Notes under the pieces: generated by a model
Seen by the model: the letters and a program-made list of their open reading frames with translations, nothing else
The model's database searches: none
What the model was told of the DNA's origin: nothing
Shown: positions 41,445 through 50,328 of the stretch, one piece after another
Layout: each line of letters starts with the position of its first letter
How positions within the stretch are numbered: the stretch's first letter is position 1
Origin: Kiloniellaceae bacterium
GTDB lineage: Bacteria; Pseudomonadota; Alphaproteobacteria; Kiloniellales; J153
Direction: 5' to 3'
DNA: 51,162 nt
Assembly: GCA_021776055.1 (NCBI GenBank)
Contig: JAJFGP010000178.1
Coordinates: forward strand, 1 to 51,162
Position numbers and translations under genes: made by a program

Positions 41445-42272
41445 ATGAACAATAGAATATGCGGCGTGATCGGAACGGTGGAGCAACCCATGCCCCCTCT
41501 CGCATCCATTGTCGATATGGAGCAATACCCTCTGCTGGAAGCTGGCTTCCGCGCCGCTTGCCGCGCGACGCTCGCGGAGACCGGTGTGCTCGTCATGCCG
41601 GGTTTTCTCCTGCCCGAAGCGACGGAAAGCGTTCGCCGCGAAGGTAACGCGAAGCGAAACAGCGCGTATTTCTGTACCCAGAGTCACAACATCTACCTGA
41701 CCCCACCGGATCCCGGCTTCGCCGGAGATCATATTCGCAACCTGGAGGTGGTCTCGTCGAAAGGCTGTATCACCGACGATCAGATAGCCGAGAGTTCGGC
41801 CCTGCGCCTATTGTATGACGATGAGGCATTCCGCGCCTTCCTGTGCGCGGTGCTGGACGAGGCGGCGCTGTATGCCTATGCCGATCCGCTCTCGTCCATC
41901 AATCTGCACTATGCCGGGCTGGGCCAGGAGTTGGGTTGGCATTTCGACAATTCGTCTTTCGCCATCACCCTGATGATTCAACCGCCGGAACAGGGCGGCG
42001 CCTTCGAGTACGTCAAGGCGGCGCGCGACTCGAACGCAGGTGACATGGGGTTCGCGACCGTGCGCCGCGTCCTCGACGGGACCACGCGACCACAGCGCCT
42101 GGCGATGGAGGCCGGCACGCTGGTTCTATTCCGTGGCCGCGACGCACTTCACCGCGTGACCCCAATCGAAGGCACCCGCACGCGCATGCTTGCCGTGTTA
42201 GCCTACAACTCCCAACCGGGAATCGCCCTGTCCGAATCCGCGCGCATGACCTTTTTCGGGCGCTTGGGTTAA
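41445..42272 (+). CDS. 2-oxoglutarate/Fe(II) oxygenase
   Basis: A 275-residue member of the cupin-fold 2OG-Fe(II) dioxygenase class. The iron ligands are H and D in LGWHFDNSSFAITLM (HxD) and the distal His in GRDALHRVTPIEGTRTRMLAVL, whose downstream Arg would bind 2-oxoglutarate. Asp rather than Gly or Ala after the first His indicates hydroxylation rather than halogenation. It resembles amino-acid hydroxylase and ArpA-like proteins, but the substrate is unknown. The start is ATG 41445 with GGAAG about 9 bases upstream. It is divergent from the TRAP operon. Confidence 0.85.
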   Translation: MNNRICGVIGTVEQPMPPLASIVDMEQYPLLEAGFRAACRATLAETGVLVMPGFLLPEATESVRREGNAKRNSAYFCTQSHNIYLTPPDPGFAGDHIRNLEVVSSKGCITDDQIAESSALRLLYDDEAFRAFLCAVLDEAALYAYADPLSSINLHYAGLGQELGWHFDNSSFAITLMIQPPEQGGAFEYVKAARDSNAGDMGFATVRRVLDGTTRPQRLAMEAGTLVLFRGRDALHRVTPIEGTRTRMLAVLAYNSQPGIALSESARMTFFGRLG

Positions 42273-42367
42273 GGCCGACCGCAGCAAAACTGGGCTTTCA
42301 GCCGACCGGTCGCATCGGTTAGGGTGCGCCGCAACAGCACGCCCTCTTGACCCTGGAGATTTCGACC

Positions 42368-43972
42368 GTGAACCACCCTGAGCCCGCTCGACGAGAGGCG
42401 GCCTCCCGTCCTGCCGAAGCGGCGGCGCGGCGGCGGACTTTTGCCATTATCTCGCATCCGGATGCGGGCAAGACGACCCTGACCGAGAAGCTGTTGCTGC
42501 TCGGTGGCGCTATTCATTTGGCCGGAGCGGTAAAGGCGCGTGGGGCCAACCGGCGAGCCCGGTCGGACTGGATGAAGATCGAGCAGACCCGCGGTATCTC
42601 GGTGACCACCTCGGTCATGACCTTCGAGTATGGCGATGTCACGTTCAACCTGCTCGATACGCCTGGGCATGAGGACTTCAGCGAGGATACCTATCGCACC
42701 CTGACCGCCGTCGATTCCGCGGTCATGGTGATCGACGCCGCCAAGGGTATCGAAACGCAGACGCGTAAGCTTTTCGAGGTCTGCCGCCTGCGCGACGTGC
42801 CGATCCTGACCTTCATCAACAAGGTAGACCGGGAGACCCGCGATCCTTTCGAGCTTATGGATGAGATTGCCGAAACCCTGGCCCTCGATACCGCCCCGGT
42901 CACCTGGCCGGTGGGCACCGGTGCCGATTTCCGGGGGTGTTATGATCTGTTGCGCGAGCGCATGCTGTTGCTGGGCGACGACCACAAAGAGGTGCCTTGT
43001 TCCGGCCTAGATGACGACCGGCTGGCGCAAGCTCTGCCGCCGGCGCAACTGGAGAAGCTGCGCGAAGAGGTCGACCTGGTCCGTGCTGCTTGTCCCGAAT
43101 TCGATAAAGAGAGCTATCGCGCCGGGCACTTGACGCCCGTCTTTTTCGGCTCCGCTTTAAAAGACTTCGGCGTGCGTGAAATCCTGGATGGCCTGGCCGC
43201 CTTCGCCCCGCCGCCCCGGCCGCAGCCGGCAGACCCGCGCGTTGTCGAGCCGGGCGAGGACAAAGTCACCGGCTTTGTCTTCAAAGTGCAGGCGAACATG
43301 GACCCTAAGCACCGGGACCGGGTGGCGTTCCTGCGCCTGTGTTCGGGACGTTTCCGCCGCGGTATGAAGCTGCATCAAGTTCGCAGCGGCAAACCCATGG
43401 CCGTGCAGAACCCGATCCTGTTCTTCGCCCAGGACCGCGAGCTGGCCGAGGAAGCCTGGCCGGGCGACATCATCGGCATTCCCAACCACGGCACCCTGCG
43501 TGTCGGCGATACCCTGACCGAGGGTGAAGACTTGCGCTTCACCGGCATCCCGAACTTCGCGCCAGAAATCCTGCGCCGCGTGCGCCTGGACGATCCCATG
43601 CGGGCCAAGCACTTGGGCCGGGCATTGGAGGATCTGGCCGAGGAAGGAGTGACTCAAGTTTTCCGCCCGCGCATCGGCAGCGCCTGGATTGTCGGCGTCG
43701 TCGGGCAATTGCAGCTCGACGTGCTGGCAACACGCATCGACAGCGAATACGGTATCCCGGTCGGCTTCGAGGCCTCGCCATACGAAACCGCCCGCTGGGT
43801 CGAGGCCGACGATAGAGCCGAGCTGAAGCGTTTCACGGACTCGGTCGGCGGCACCCTGGCCGACGACCGCGAAGGCAACCCGGTCTTCATGGCACGCAAT
43901 ACCTGGGACCTGAATCGCACCCAGGAAGACTGGCCAAAGGTCCGTTTCTTGACAACGCGCGAACGCGCTTAA
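42368..43972 (+). CDS. prfC: Peptide chain release factor 3
   Basis: A 534-residue translational GTPase that recycles RF1/RF2 after termination. G motifs are G1 SHPDAGKTT, G2 around TRGISVTTS, G3 DTPGHEDF, G4 NKVD and G5 near SALKD. RF3-specific segments include DWMKIEQTRGISVTTSVMTF and the C-terminal FRPRIGSAWIVGVVGQLQLDV. The start is GTG 42368 with CTGGAG about 10 bases upstream; an earlier TTG at 42347 has no site. It is followed after 14 bases by a RidA gene and probably co-transcribed. Confidence 0.96.
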   Translation: MNHPEPARREAASRPAEAAARRRTFAIISHPDAGKTTLTEKLLLLGGAIHLAGAVKARGANRRARSDWMKIEQTRGISVTTSVMTFEYGDVTFNLLDTPGHEDFSEDTYRTLTAVDSAVMVIDAAKGIETQTRKLFEVCRLRDVPILTFINKVDRETRDPFELMDEIAETLALDTAPVTWPVGTGADFRGCYDLLRERMLLLGDDHKEVPCSGLDDDRLAQALPPAQLEKLREEVDLVRAACPEFDKESYRAGHLTPVFFGSALKDFGVREILDGLAAFAPPPRPQPADPRVVEPGEDKVTGFVFKVQANMDPKHRDRVAFLRLCSGRFRRGMKLHQVRSGKPMAVQNPILFFAQDRELAEEAWPGDIIGIPNHGTLRVGDTLTEGEDLRFTGIPNFAPEILRRVRLDDPMRAKHLGRALEDLAEEGVTQVFRPRIGSAWIVGVVGQLQLDVLATRIDSEYGIPVGFEASPYETARWVEADDRAELKRFTDSVGGTLADDREGNPVFMARNTWDLNRTQEDWPKVRFLTTRERA

Positions 43973-43986
43973 GGGAGGCAAACACC

Positions 43987-44337
43987 ATGAGTATCGAACG
44001 GCAGAAAGTCGGCGCCCGCATGAGCCAGATCGTAACGCACGGCGATACGGTCTACTTAGCAGGTCAAGTGGCCATGGACGCGGCCGGCCAACCTGCCGGT
44101 GAACAGATGGCCAATATCCTCACCCGCATCGACGGCCTGCTTGCCGAAGCCGGGACCGACAACCGGCAATTGCTCTCAGCGACCATCTGGCTGGCGGATA
44201 TGCGCGACTATGATGCCATCAATTTGGCCTGGGATGCCTGGGTGCCGGAGGGCTGCGCCCCGGCCCGCGCCTGCGTCGAGGCCAAATTGGCATTCACCAA
44301 GTACACGGTCGAGGTCGGGGTGATCGCCGCGCGTTAG
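43987..44337 (+). CDS. ridA: RidA/YjgF-family enamine/imine deaminase
   Basis: A 116-residue RidA-type protein that hydrolyses reactive enamines and imines such as 2-aminoacrylate. The conserved active-site Arg/Glu context is RACVEAKLAF, preceded by the usual VYLAGQVAMD start of the fold. The start is ATG 43987 with AGGGAGG upstream. This is a RidA-subgroup member, and subgroup identity is not resolved by eye. The next gene follows 36 bases later. Confidence 0.9.
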   Translation: MSIERQKVGARMSQIVTHGDTVYLAGQVAMDAAGQPAGEQMANILTRIDGLLAEAGTDNRQLLSATIWLADMRDYDAINLAWDAWVPEGCAPARACVEAKLAFTKYTVEVGVIAAR

Positions 44338-44373
44338 CATTTGCCCCAAAATCATTAGAGGCGAGACTGTTTT

Positions 44374-45036
44374 ATGGCTACACGCGTCCTTGATCTGACC
44401 GAAACCCTCTACGACTACCTGCTCGCCAACTCGCTGCGGGAGCCGCCGGTGCTGGCGCGGCTGCGCGAGGAAACGGCGGCCCTGCCCATGGCACGCATGC
44501 AGATCGGCGCCGACCAGGGGCAGTTCATGCGCCTGCTGGTCGAATTGATCGGCGCCCGGCGCATCCTGGAGGTTGGGACATTCACGGGATACAGCTCTCT
44601 GTCGATGGCGCTCGCCCTGCCCGCGGACGGCAAGCTGATCGCCTGCGACATCAGCGAGGAATACACTGCCATCGCCCGGCGCTACTGGGCCGAGGCCGGA
44701 GTCGCCGAGCGCATCGATTTACGCCTCGGGCCGGCGACAGAGACCCTGGACGGCCTGATCGCCAATGGCGGCAGCGGCGCCTACGATTTTGCCTTCATCG
44801 ATGCCGATAAGACCAACTACGACAGCTACTACGAGCGTTGCCTGACCTTGCTCCGCCAGGGCGGCCTGATTGCCATCGACAATGTGCTGTGGGGCGGCGC
44901 CGTGGCCGACCCGGCCGATCAGACGCCCGATACCCTGGCTATCCGCGCCATCAATGCCAAGGTCCACAAGGACGAGCGGGTTTCGATCTCGCTGGCAACC
45001 GTCGGGGACGGTTTGATGCTCGCCCGGAAGCGTTAG
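44374..45036 (+). CDS. Class I O-methyltransferase (caffeoyl-CoA type)
   Basis: A 220-residue SAM-dependent O-methyltransferase resembling caffeoyl-CoA/catechol O-methyltransferases. Landmarks are MQIGADQGQFMRLLVELI, SAM motif LEVGTFTGYSSLSMALALP and metal-binding FAFIDADKTNYDSYYERCL with GGLIAIDNVLWGG. Bacterial members methylate catechol-like small molecules. The start is ATG 44374. The substrate is unknown. Confidence 0.9.
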   Translation: MATRVLDLTETLYDYLLANSLREPPVLARLREETAALPMARMQIGADQGQFMRLLVELIGARRILEVGTFTGYSSLSMALALPADGKLIACDISEEYTAIARRYWAEAGVAERIDLRLGPATETLDGLIANGGSGAYDFAFIDADKTNYDSYYERCLTLLRQGGLIAIDNVLWGGAVADPADQTPDTLAIRAINAKVHKDERVSISLATVGDGLMLARKR

Positions 45037-45211
45037 AGAGAATCTTCCTCAACCCCCGATTTTAAGGCTCTGAAAGCCGCTGCTAGCCTCGCTTTTCGTG
45101 GTTAACAGGCGGTTCATTCCTCTTAGGTCAATCTTCACGCCGCCTTGTGAAACTGGATATGTCGGCTAGTGGCTACCCAACCCACTGGTCAACAGACCCA
45201 AGAGGCAAGAG

Positions 45212-45505
45212 ATGTGGAAGACATTTGTCATAATTGCCGGCTTTACCGTCTCGGCTTCGGCCACGGCGGCGCAGCCCCAATGCAATGATCGGGACCACGT
45301 CCTTGAGCTACTCGCCAAGAAATACAAAGAAGCGCCGATCGCCGCTGGCGTTACCAACAGCGGCGGCCTTGTCGAGGTGCTCAGTGACGGTCGGGGTGGA
45401 AGTTGGACGATAATTGTTACCACCCCGCAGGGCATGAGCTGTCTTGTTGCCGCCGGCGATGGCTGGCGTAACATGGAGCAGCTTGCGCTCGAACCGGAGG
45501 CCTGA
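45212..45505 (+). CDS. Small exported protein of unknown function
   Basis: A 97-residue secreted protein: signal FVIIAGFTVSASATAAQPQ, then two Cys (QPQCNDRDHVLELL and QGMSCLVAAGDGW), likely a disulphide. The LAKKYKEAPIAAGVTNSGGLVEVL segment resembles small conserved alphaproteobacterial exported proteins of unknown function. The start is ATG 45212 with GAGGCAAGAG upstream. It converges on the DUF192 gene (26 bases between stops). Confidence 0.75.
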   Translation: MWKTFVIIAGFTVSASATAAQPQCNDRDHVLELLAKKYKEAPIAAGVTNSGGLVEVLSDGRGGSWTIIVTTPQGMSCLVAAGDGWRNMEQLALEPEA

Positions 45506-45531
45506 TCTGGGAAGCTGCCAGGCGTGCCGTT

Positions 45532-46023
45532 CTATTGTGAGGGCGCGCCGGTAAAAGCCGAGTAACGCACGCGGTCGCCGCGCCGAATACCGAGCCGCGC
45601 CGTGGTGCCGCCGTTGAGTTCCAGGACGCCGGTCACCGGCTGCCCCGACGATACGGTTTCGAGTGAAAACGGCACCGTACGCTCGGCGATTGCCACGATG
45701 CGGCCGTCGGCCTTGATGAAGAGCATATCGAGCGGAATGACCGTGTTCTTCATCCACATCGAAACCTCCCACGCCTTGTCGTAGATAAAGAGCATCCCGG
45801 CCATTTCCGGCATGTCGCGGCGGAACATCAGTCCCTGCGCCCGCTGCTCGGCGTTCAGCGCCAACTCGACCTCGAAATCTAGCCGCCGCCCATCCGCGGT
45901 CTCAATGGACAGATCGTCGATTACGAAGTTCTGCAAAGCCTGCTGCGCATCGACAGGTGTTGCCCAGCAAAAGAGCATGAGCACCATCACCGACCGTAGG
46001 AGCCGCTTGGAGGACCATTCCAT
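45532..46023 (-). CDS. DUF192-family exported protein
   Basis: A 163-residue secreted protein with the DUF192 core: ELALNAEQRAQGLMFRRDMP, GMLFIYDKAWEVSMWMKNTV, IPLDMLFIKADGRIVAI and the LELNGGTTARLGIRRGDRV tail. The family function is unknown; members often carry signal peptides. Signal: SVMVLMLFCWATPVDA. The start is ATG 46023 with AGGATG upstream; upstream codons from 46068 are rejected as they precede the ribosome site. Confidence 0.88.
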   Translation of the reverse strand: MEWSSKRLLRSVMVLMLFCWATPVDAQQALQNFVIDDLSIETADGRRLDFEVELALNAEQRAQGLMFRRDMPEMAGMLFIYDKAWEVSMWMKNTVIPLDMLFIKADGRIVAIAERTVPFSLETVSSGQPVTGVLELNGGTTARLGIRRGDRVRYSAFTGAPSQ

Positions 46024-46169
46024 ACATCCTGAGATAGACCGCCGCGGCGCCCGGTACAAGCGGTACATCGAACATCGACAGAGCAGCGAAATGCGCGTTA
46101 CACTTACTGCATACGAGCGGCCCCCGTAGAGGGCGGGAGGACGCCGACGGCGCGGTAGGGGAGCTTGTC

Positions 46170-46622
46170 ATGACATACTATCCATCCACCGGTTCAAACC
46201 TACGTTGGCTATGGGTCATCGTTGCTGCCGGGCTTTGCCTGGCCCTATGGGCGGGCGCGGCGGCAGCTCAGGAAAAGAGCCTCGCTATCGAACTCAACAA
46301 AACCGAGGATAGCGGCGAGGGTTGCCTGGCCTCCTTCGTCGTGCAGAACAAATTGGGACATACGCTAGACCGGTTCAGCCTCGACCTCTTCGTCTTCGAC
46401 AAGGAGGGCATCATCGCCCGCCAGGTGCTGCTGGATATGGCGCCATTGCGCGATGCCAAGACTACGGTCGCCAACTTCTCGCTCATTCAAGTCTCCTGCG
46501 AGGACATCGGCAAGGTGCTGGTGAACAACATCCCCTCGTGCCGTAGCGAAGATGGTGGCTTGCTGGATTGTCTCACCGATCTGAAGGTCTCCAGCCGCAA
46601 CCGTATCGAGCTGACAAAATAA
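46170..46622 (+). CDS. Exported protein, Tsi6/DUF-type, linked to ABC pair
   Basis: A 150-residue secreted protein with a signal helix LWVIVAAGLCLALWAGAAAAQ and a mature region that looks like one compact beta-sandwich (SLAIELNKTED, FVVQNKLGHTLDRFSLDLFVF, IIARQVLLDMAPLRDAKTTV). Cys residues at GEGCLAS, QVSCEDI, IPSCRSE and LLDCLTD suggest two disulphides. I do not recognise a family; the call is only descriptive and should not be read as a Tsi6 assignment. The start is ATG 46170 behind GGGGAG. Its end overlaps the ATPase gene frame, so the genes may be coupled. Confidence 0.55.
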   Translation: MTYYPSTGSNLRWLWVIVAAGLCLALWAGAAAAQEKSLAIELNKTEDSGEGCLASFVVQNKLGHTLDRFSLDLFVFDKEGIIARQVLLDMAPLRDAKTTVANFSLIQVSCEDIGKVLVNNIPSCRSEDGGLLDCLTDLKVSSRNRIELTK

Positions 46623-47371
46623 CACGAGCCTCATCCGTCCATCTGCGCGCGGCCAACCTCGATTATGCCGGCGCGCCGATCTTCGATGCCCTCGATCTGA
46701 CCCTGCCGGCCGGGCAAACCACATGCTTGCTGGGCCCGTCGGGCGTCGGCAAGACCAGTTTACTGCGCCTCATCGCCGGGCTGCTACCGGATGCCGACGG
46801 CAAGGTGACCGACGATCGCGGCCAAGGGATCAGCGGCCAAATAGCCTACCTGGCGCAGCAGGACTTGCTGTTGCCGTGGCTGTCGGCGCTGGACAACGTC
46901 ACCTTCGGCAACCGGCTGCGCGGTGAAAGTGCCGGGACGGAGGCAAAAACCCAGGCCCGTGGCTTGCTGGCACAAGTTGGACTGGCGGGGCGCGAGGGCG
47001 ACCGGCCGGCGAAGCTCTCGGGTGGTATGCGGCAACGGGTCGCCTTGGCGCGAACCCTTATGGAAGATCGTCCGATTGTGCTGATGGACGAGCCGTTCTC
47101 GTCCCTCGATGCCATTACCCGGTATGAGCTTCAGGCGTTGGCCGCCGAGTGCCTAGCCGGGCGCACGGTGCTGCTCGTCACCCACGATCCGCTGGAGGCT
47201 CTGCGCCTAGGTCATCAGGTTCTGGTCATGGCCGGGACGCCAGCGCGGTTGGAAGCGCCCCTCGTGCCAACGGGCCAGCCGCCCCGCGATCCCGCCGATG
47301 CCGGCTTGCTTGCATTGCAAGCGGAGCTGCTCAAGCGCCTCACCCGGGCGAAAATGGATCACGCCCCATGA
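46568..47371 (+). CDS. ABC transporter ATPase, ThiZ-like (start uncertain)
   Basis: An ABC ATPase of the nitrate/sulfonate/taurine-like branch close to ThiZ. Walker A GPSGVGKTS, Q-loop YLAQQDLLLPWL, signature LSGGMRQR, Walker B IVLMDEPFSSLD and H-loop LVTHDPLEAL are intact. No ATG or GTG precedes the domain in frame; the only standard start is TTG 46568, which overlaps the previous gene by 55 bases. Initiation at ATA 46619 or CTG 46643 is also conceivable. It ends with an ATGA overlap with the permease gene. Confidence 0.85.
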   Translation: MSHRSEGLQPQPYRADKITRASSVHLRAANLDYAGAPIFDALDLTLPAGQTTCLLGPSGVGKTSLLRLIAGLLPDADGKVTDDRGQGISGQIAYLAQQDLLLPWLSALDNVTFGNRLRGESAGTEAKTQARGLLAQVGLAGREGDRPAKLSGGMRQRVALARTLMEDRPIVLMDEPFSSLDAITRYELQALAAECLAGRTVLLVTHDPLEALRLGHQVLVMAGTPARLEAPLVPTGQPPRDPADAGLLALQAELLKRLTRAKMDHAP

Positions 47372-48135
47372 AGGCTCTGCGCGCCTTGATCATCGGCGCG
47401 GGAATGCTTCTGGTTTGGCAAGCGATCGTCAGCCTGACCGGCGTCGCCCACTATATCCTGCCCGGACCGCTGCGTGTCGTGCGAGCTTTCGTAGCCAACG
47501 TCGATCTGTTGCTGGCTCATGCCGCGGTAACGGGAGCCGAAATCATCCTGGGCCTGTTGCTTGGATGTATCTTGGGCTGCGTCTCCGCCATTCTGGTCGC
47601 TAGTTTTCCGCCGGCTCGCCGATGGCTGTTGCCGGTCCTGGTCGTGAGCCAAGCAATCCCGGTTTTCGCGTTGGCCCCCGTCCTGGTGTTGTGGCTCGGC
47701 TACGGCTTGCTTTCCAAGGTCGCCATGGCGACCCTCATTATCTACTTCCCGGTCACCGCCGCCTTCCTCGACGGTCTGCGGCGGACGGAGCCGGGCTGGC
47801 TGGACCTGGCACACACCATGGGGGGCAGCCGGGCCCGTGTTCTGCGTCATATCCGCATCCCGGCCGCGTTACCGGCATTGAGTTCGGGCATACGGGTGGC
47901 CACGGCGGTTGCGCCTATCGGCGCCGTGGTCGGCGAATGGGTCGGCTCCAGCGCCGGCCTCGGCTATTTCATGCTGCAATCAAACGCTCGGCTGCACGTC
48001 GACGCCATGTTCGCGGCGATGCTGCTGCTCGCGGTCATGGCCGTGACGCTGTATTTCAGCGTCGATATAGCGTTGCGTCTTGCTCTGCCCTGGCAGGCGG
48101 AAGACACTGGATCCACACCACAAGGTTCAGACTAG
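47368..48135 (+). CDS. ABC transporter permease, ThiX-like
   Basis: A 255-residue permease of the SsuC/TauC/ThiX type with about six helices. The first helix (ALIIGAGMLLVWQAIVSLTG) is followed by HYILPGPLRVVRAF. The EAA loop is DLAHTMGGSRARVLRHIRIPAALP. In relatives such an ATPase-permease pair works with ThiY for pyrimidine precursors of thiamine, or with other binding proteins for sulfonates. No binding-protein gene is adjacent. The start is ATG 47368 overlapping the ATPase stop. Confidence 0.87.
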   Translation: MKALRALIIGAGMLLVWQAIVSLTGVAHYILPGPLRVVRAFVANVDLLLAHAAVTGAEIILGLLLGCILGCVSAILVASFPPARRWLLPVLVVSQAIPVFALAPVLVLWLGYGLLSKVAMATLIIYFPVTAAFLDGLRRTEPGWLDLAHTMGGSRARVLRHIRIPAALPALSSGIRVATAVAPIGAVVGEWVGSSAGLGYFMLQSNARLHVDAMFAAMLLLAVMAVTLYFSVDIALRLALPWQAEDTGSTPQGSD

Positions 48136-48902
48136 TGCCCAAGCCCGACACAGCGGCCCAATTTTCCCGCCAGGCCGAGGCCTACGCGCGCAGCGCCACG
48201 CACGCGAGCGACGCCGATCTTGACATTATTGCCGACTTCGCCGCGCCGGGACCGGAAGACCATTGCCTGGATATCGCCTGCGGACCGGGTCATACGGCTT
48301 TTCGCGTCGCGCGGACCGCCGGCTTGGTGGTCGCCGCCGACATCGCGCCCGGCATGCTGGCCACCACCCGTCGCTTGGCCGCCGAGCGCGGCCTGGACAA
48401 TGTGGTGGTGCAATTCGCCGATGCGGGCGCCCTGCCCTTCCCGGCGGCGAGTTTCGATCTGGTCACCTGCCGCATCGCCGCACACCATTTTCCCGATGTG
48501 CCTGCCTTCGTCAGCGAAGTGGCCCGGGTCCTAAAACCGGCCGGCCGATTTGTAATCGAGGACAGCATGGCCCCGGACGATCCAGCTCAAGCCGCCTTTC
48601 TCGACGAATTGGAGCGCCGGCGGGATGCAACCCATGCTCTTTCGCTCAGCCGTGGACAATGGCTCAAGGTACTGAACGACGCCGGCCTGCGGATCACCGA
48701 CGAGAAGATTTTTGCCAAGACCCACGATTTTCCGGACTGGGTCCGCCGGATGGGCCTGAATGATGGGCAGGTCGAGGCGATCGAATCCTGGGCCATCTCG
48801 GTCCCCGCGACCACCCGCCAGGCTTTGCTAGACGTCGAAGGGACCGCTATCCTGCGGTTGCGGGACAACAAACTCATCCTGCGGGCAGAGCGGCCTAGCT
48901 AG
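48135..48902 (+). CDS. SAM-dependent methyltransferase, UbiE-like
   Basis: A 255-residue class I methyltransferase. The SAM loop is CLDIACGPGHTAFRVA, with acidic motif VVAADIAPGML and FDLVTCRIAAHHFPD typical of UbiE/BioC-like small-molecule methyltransferases. The start is GTG 48135, whose G is the last base of the permease stop, so translation is coupled. Its link to a ThiX-type transporter suggests action on an imported or pathway compound, which is inference. Confidence 0.83.
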   Translation: MPKPDTAAQFSRQAEAYARSATHASDADLDIIADFAAPGPEDHCLDIACGPGHTAFRVARTAGLVVAADIAPGMLATTRRLAAERGLDNVVVQFADAGALPFPAASFDLVTCRIAAHHFPDVPAFVSEVARVLKPAGRFVIEDSMAPDDPAQAAFLDELERRRDATHALSLSRGQWLKVLNDAGLRITDEKIFAKTHDFPDWVRRMGLNDGQVEAIESWAISVPATTRQALLDVEGTAILRLRDNKLILRAERPS

Positions 48903-49016
48903 GGCCCTGCGCCCTTGCTTTGCGGGCTCCGGTCGATATGATCGTGCCAGGCGTGACGCTGCGGTCTGGGAGCCTCGGCGCACGGAAAGAACAAAATCAA
49001 ACTGGGAGGCTTTTTG

Positions 49017-50258
49017 ATGACCTATTTCAAACCCCTGGCGACTGCTGTCGCTGTGGCCGCGACGGTTGGCCTACTTGCCAGCGGTTCGGCATCCGCCAAA
49101 GTCGAGGGCGATACCATCACGCTCGGCGCCGCTGTGTCGCTCACCGGCAAGTATTCGACCAACGGCAAGAACACGAAGGATGGCTACGACCTAGCGGTCA
49201 AGCGCATCAACGAAATGGGCGGCGTCAAGGTCGGCGGCAAATCCTACAAGCTGGCGATCACCTACTATGACGATGAGTCGACCCCGGCACGCGGCGCGCA
49301 GTTGGCCGAGCGGCTGATCAACCAGGACGGCGTCAAGTATGTGCTTGGGCCGTACAGCTCCGGCCTGACCAAGGCCATTGCCCCGGTTACCGAAAAATAC
49401 GGTATCCCGATGGTCGAGGCCAATGGCGCCAGCCGCGGCCTGTTTACCAAGGGCTACAAATACCTCTTCGCCGTCCTCTCGACGTCCGAGCAGTACCTGC
49501 AAGAGGCCCTGAACCTGGCCGCCGAGCAGGCCAAAGCCGCGGGCAAGGACCCCAAGACCCTCAAGGTCGCGGTGGCTATCGAGAACGACAATTTCAGCCA
49601 GGATGTGCGCGCGGGCGTTGTTGACGACATCAAGCGGCACGGCATGCAACTCGTGATCGACGACAAGCTGCCGCCTGAGCTGAACGACATGGCGGCGACC
49701 CTGACCAAGGTGCGGGCATTGAAGCCCGACATCCTGATCGTCTCGGCGCACGCCAAAGGCCCGGCCTTGGCTATCCGCCAGATGAAGGACATGCAGGTCA
49801 GCGTACCCATGCTCGCCATGACGCATTGCGATTCTGCAAAGATCATCGAAAAATTCGGCAAGGATGCTGAGTATTCGGTCTGCGCTTCGCAGTGGGACCG
49901 GGCGCTCAGCTACAAGGACAATGTGCTGGGCAGCGCCGAGGATTTCGCGGTGGCCTTCGAGAAAGAGTACGACTATGCACCGCCGTATCAGGCAGCCGAA
50001 TCGGCGGCCGCGGTTCTGGTCTATGCCGATGCGTTCGCGCGCGCCGGTGACTTCGACACCGCCAAGGTACGCGATGCCCTGGCGGCGACCGACATGCAGA
50101 CCTTCTATGGCAACATAAAGTTCGACGCGACCGGCAAGAACACTGCCAAGCCCATGGTCCTCTATCAAGTCCAGGGCGGTAAGTTCATGGTTGTGGCCCC
50201 CAGCAAATGGGCCTCCGCCAAGGTCAATTACCCGGCGCCGGCCTGGGCCGATCGCTAG
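49017..50258 (+). CDS. livK: Branched-chain amino acid-type binding protein (LivK family)
   Basis: A 413-residue periplasmic binding protein of the Leu/Ile/Val family (Peripla_BP_6). Signal peptide: LATAVAVAATVGLLASGSASA. Landmarks are ITLGAAVSLTGKYSTNGKN, YDDESTPARGAQLAERLI, VLGPYSSGLTKAIAPV and IPMVEANGASRGLF. The ATG start 49017 has GGGAGG 7 bases upstream; the TTG at 49014 is rejected. Family members bind branched-chain amino acids or other amides and carboxylates. It is followed by a hairpin and LivH. Confidence 0.93.
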   Translation: MTYFKPLATAVAVAATVGLLASGSASAKVEGDTITLGAAVSLTGKYSTNGKNTKDGYDLAVKRINEMGGVKVGGKSYKLAITYYDDESTPARGAQLAERLINQDGVKYVLGPYSSGLTKAIAPVTEKYGIPMVEANGASRGLFTKGYKYLFAVLSTSEQYLQEALNLAAEQAKAAGKDPKTLKVAVAIENDNFSQDVRAGVVDDIKRHGMQLVIDDKLPPELNDMAATLTKVRALKPDILIVSAHAKGPALAIRQMKDMQVSVPMLAMTHCDSAKIIEKFGKDAEYSVCASQWDRALSYKDNVLGSAEDFAVAFEKEYDYAPPYQAAESAAAVLVYADAFARAGDFDTAKVRDALAATDMQTFYGNIKFDATGKNTAKPMVLYQVQGGKFMVVAPSKWASAKVNYPAPAWADR

Positions 50259-50280
50259 GAACGGTATTTAGGCTTAAGGA

Positions 50281-50315
50281 CCGCCCGCCCCCGGAGTTGT
50301 TCCGGCGGCGGGCGG
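50281..50315 (+). promoter_or_regulatory. 15-base-pair hairpin between livK and livH
   Basis: Arms 50281-50295 and 50301-50315 pair over 15 positions with one mismatch and a 5-base loop, 22 bases after the livK stop and 13 bases before the livH start. The sequence after it (CCATTTTCC) is a modest T-run. It may act as a partial terminator or stabiliser of the livK mRNA. Confidence 0.8.
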
Positions 50316-50328
50316 CCATTTTCCGCAT

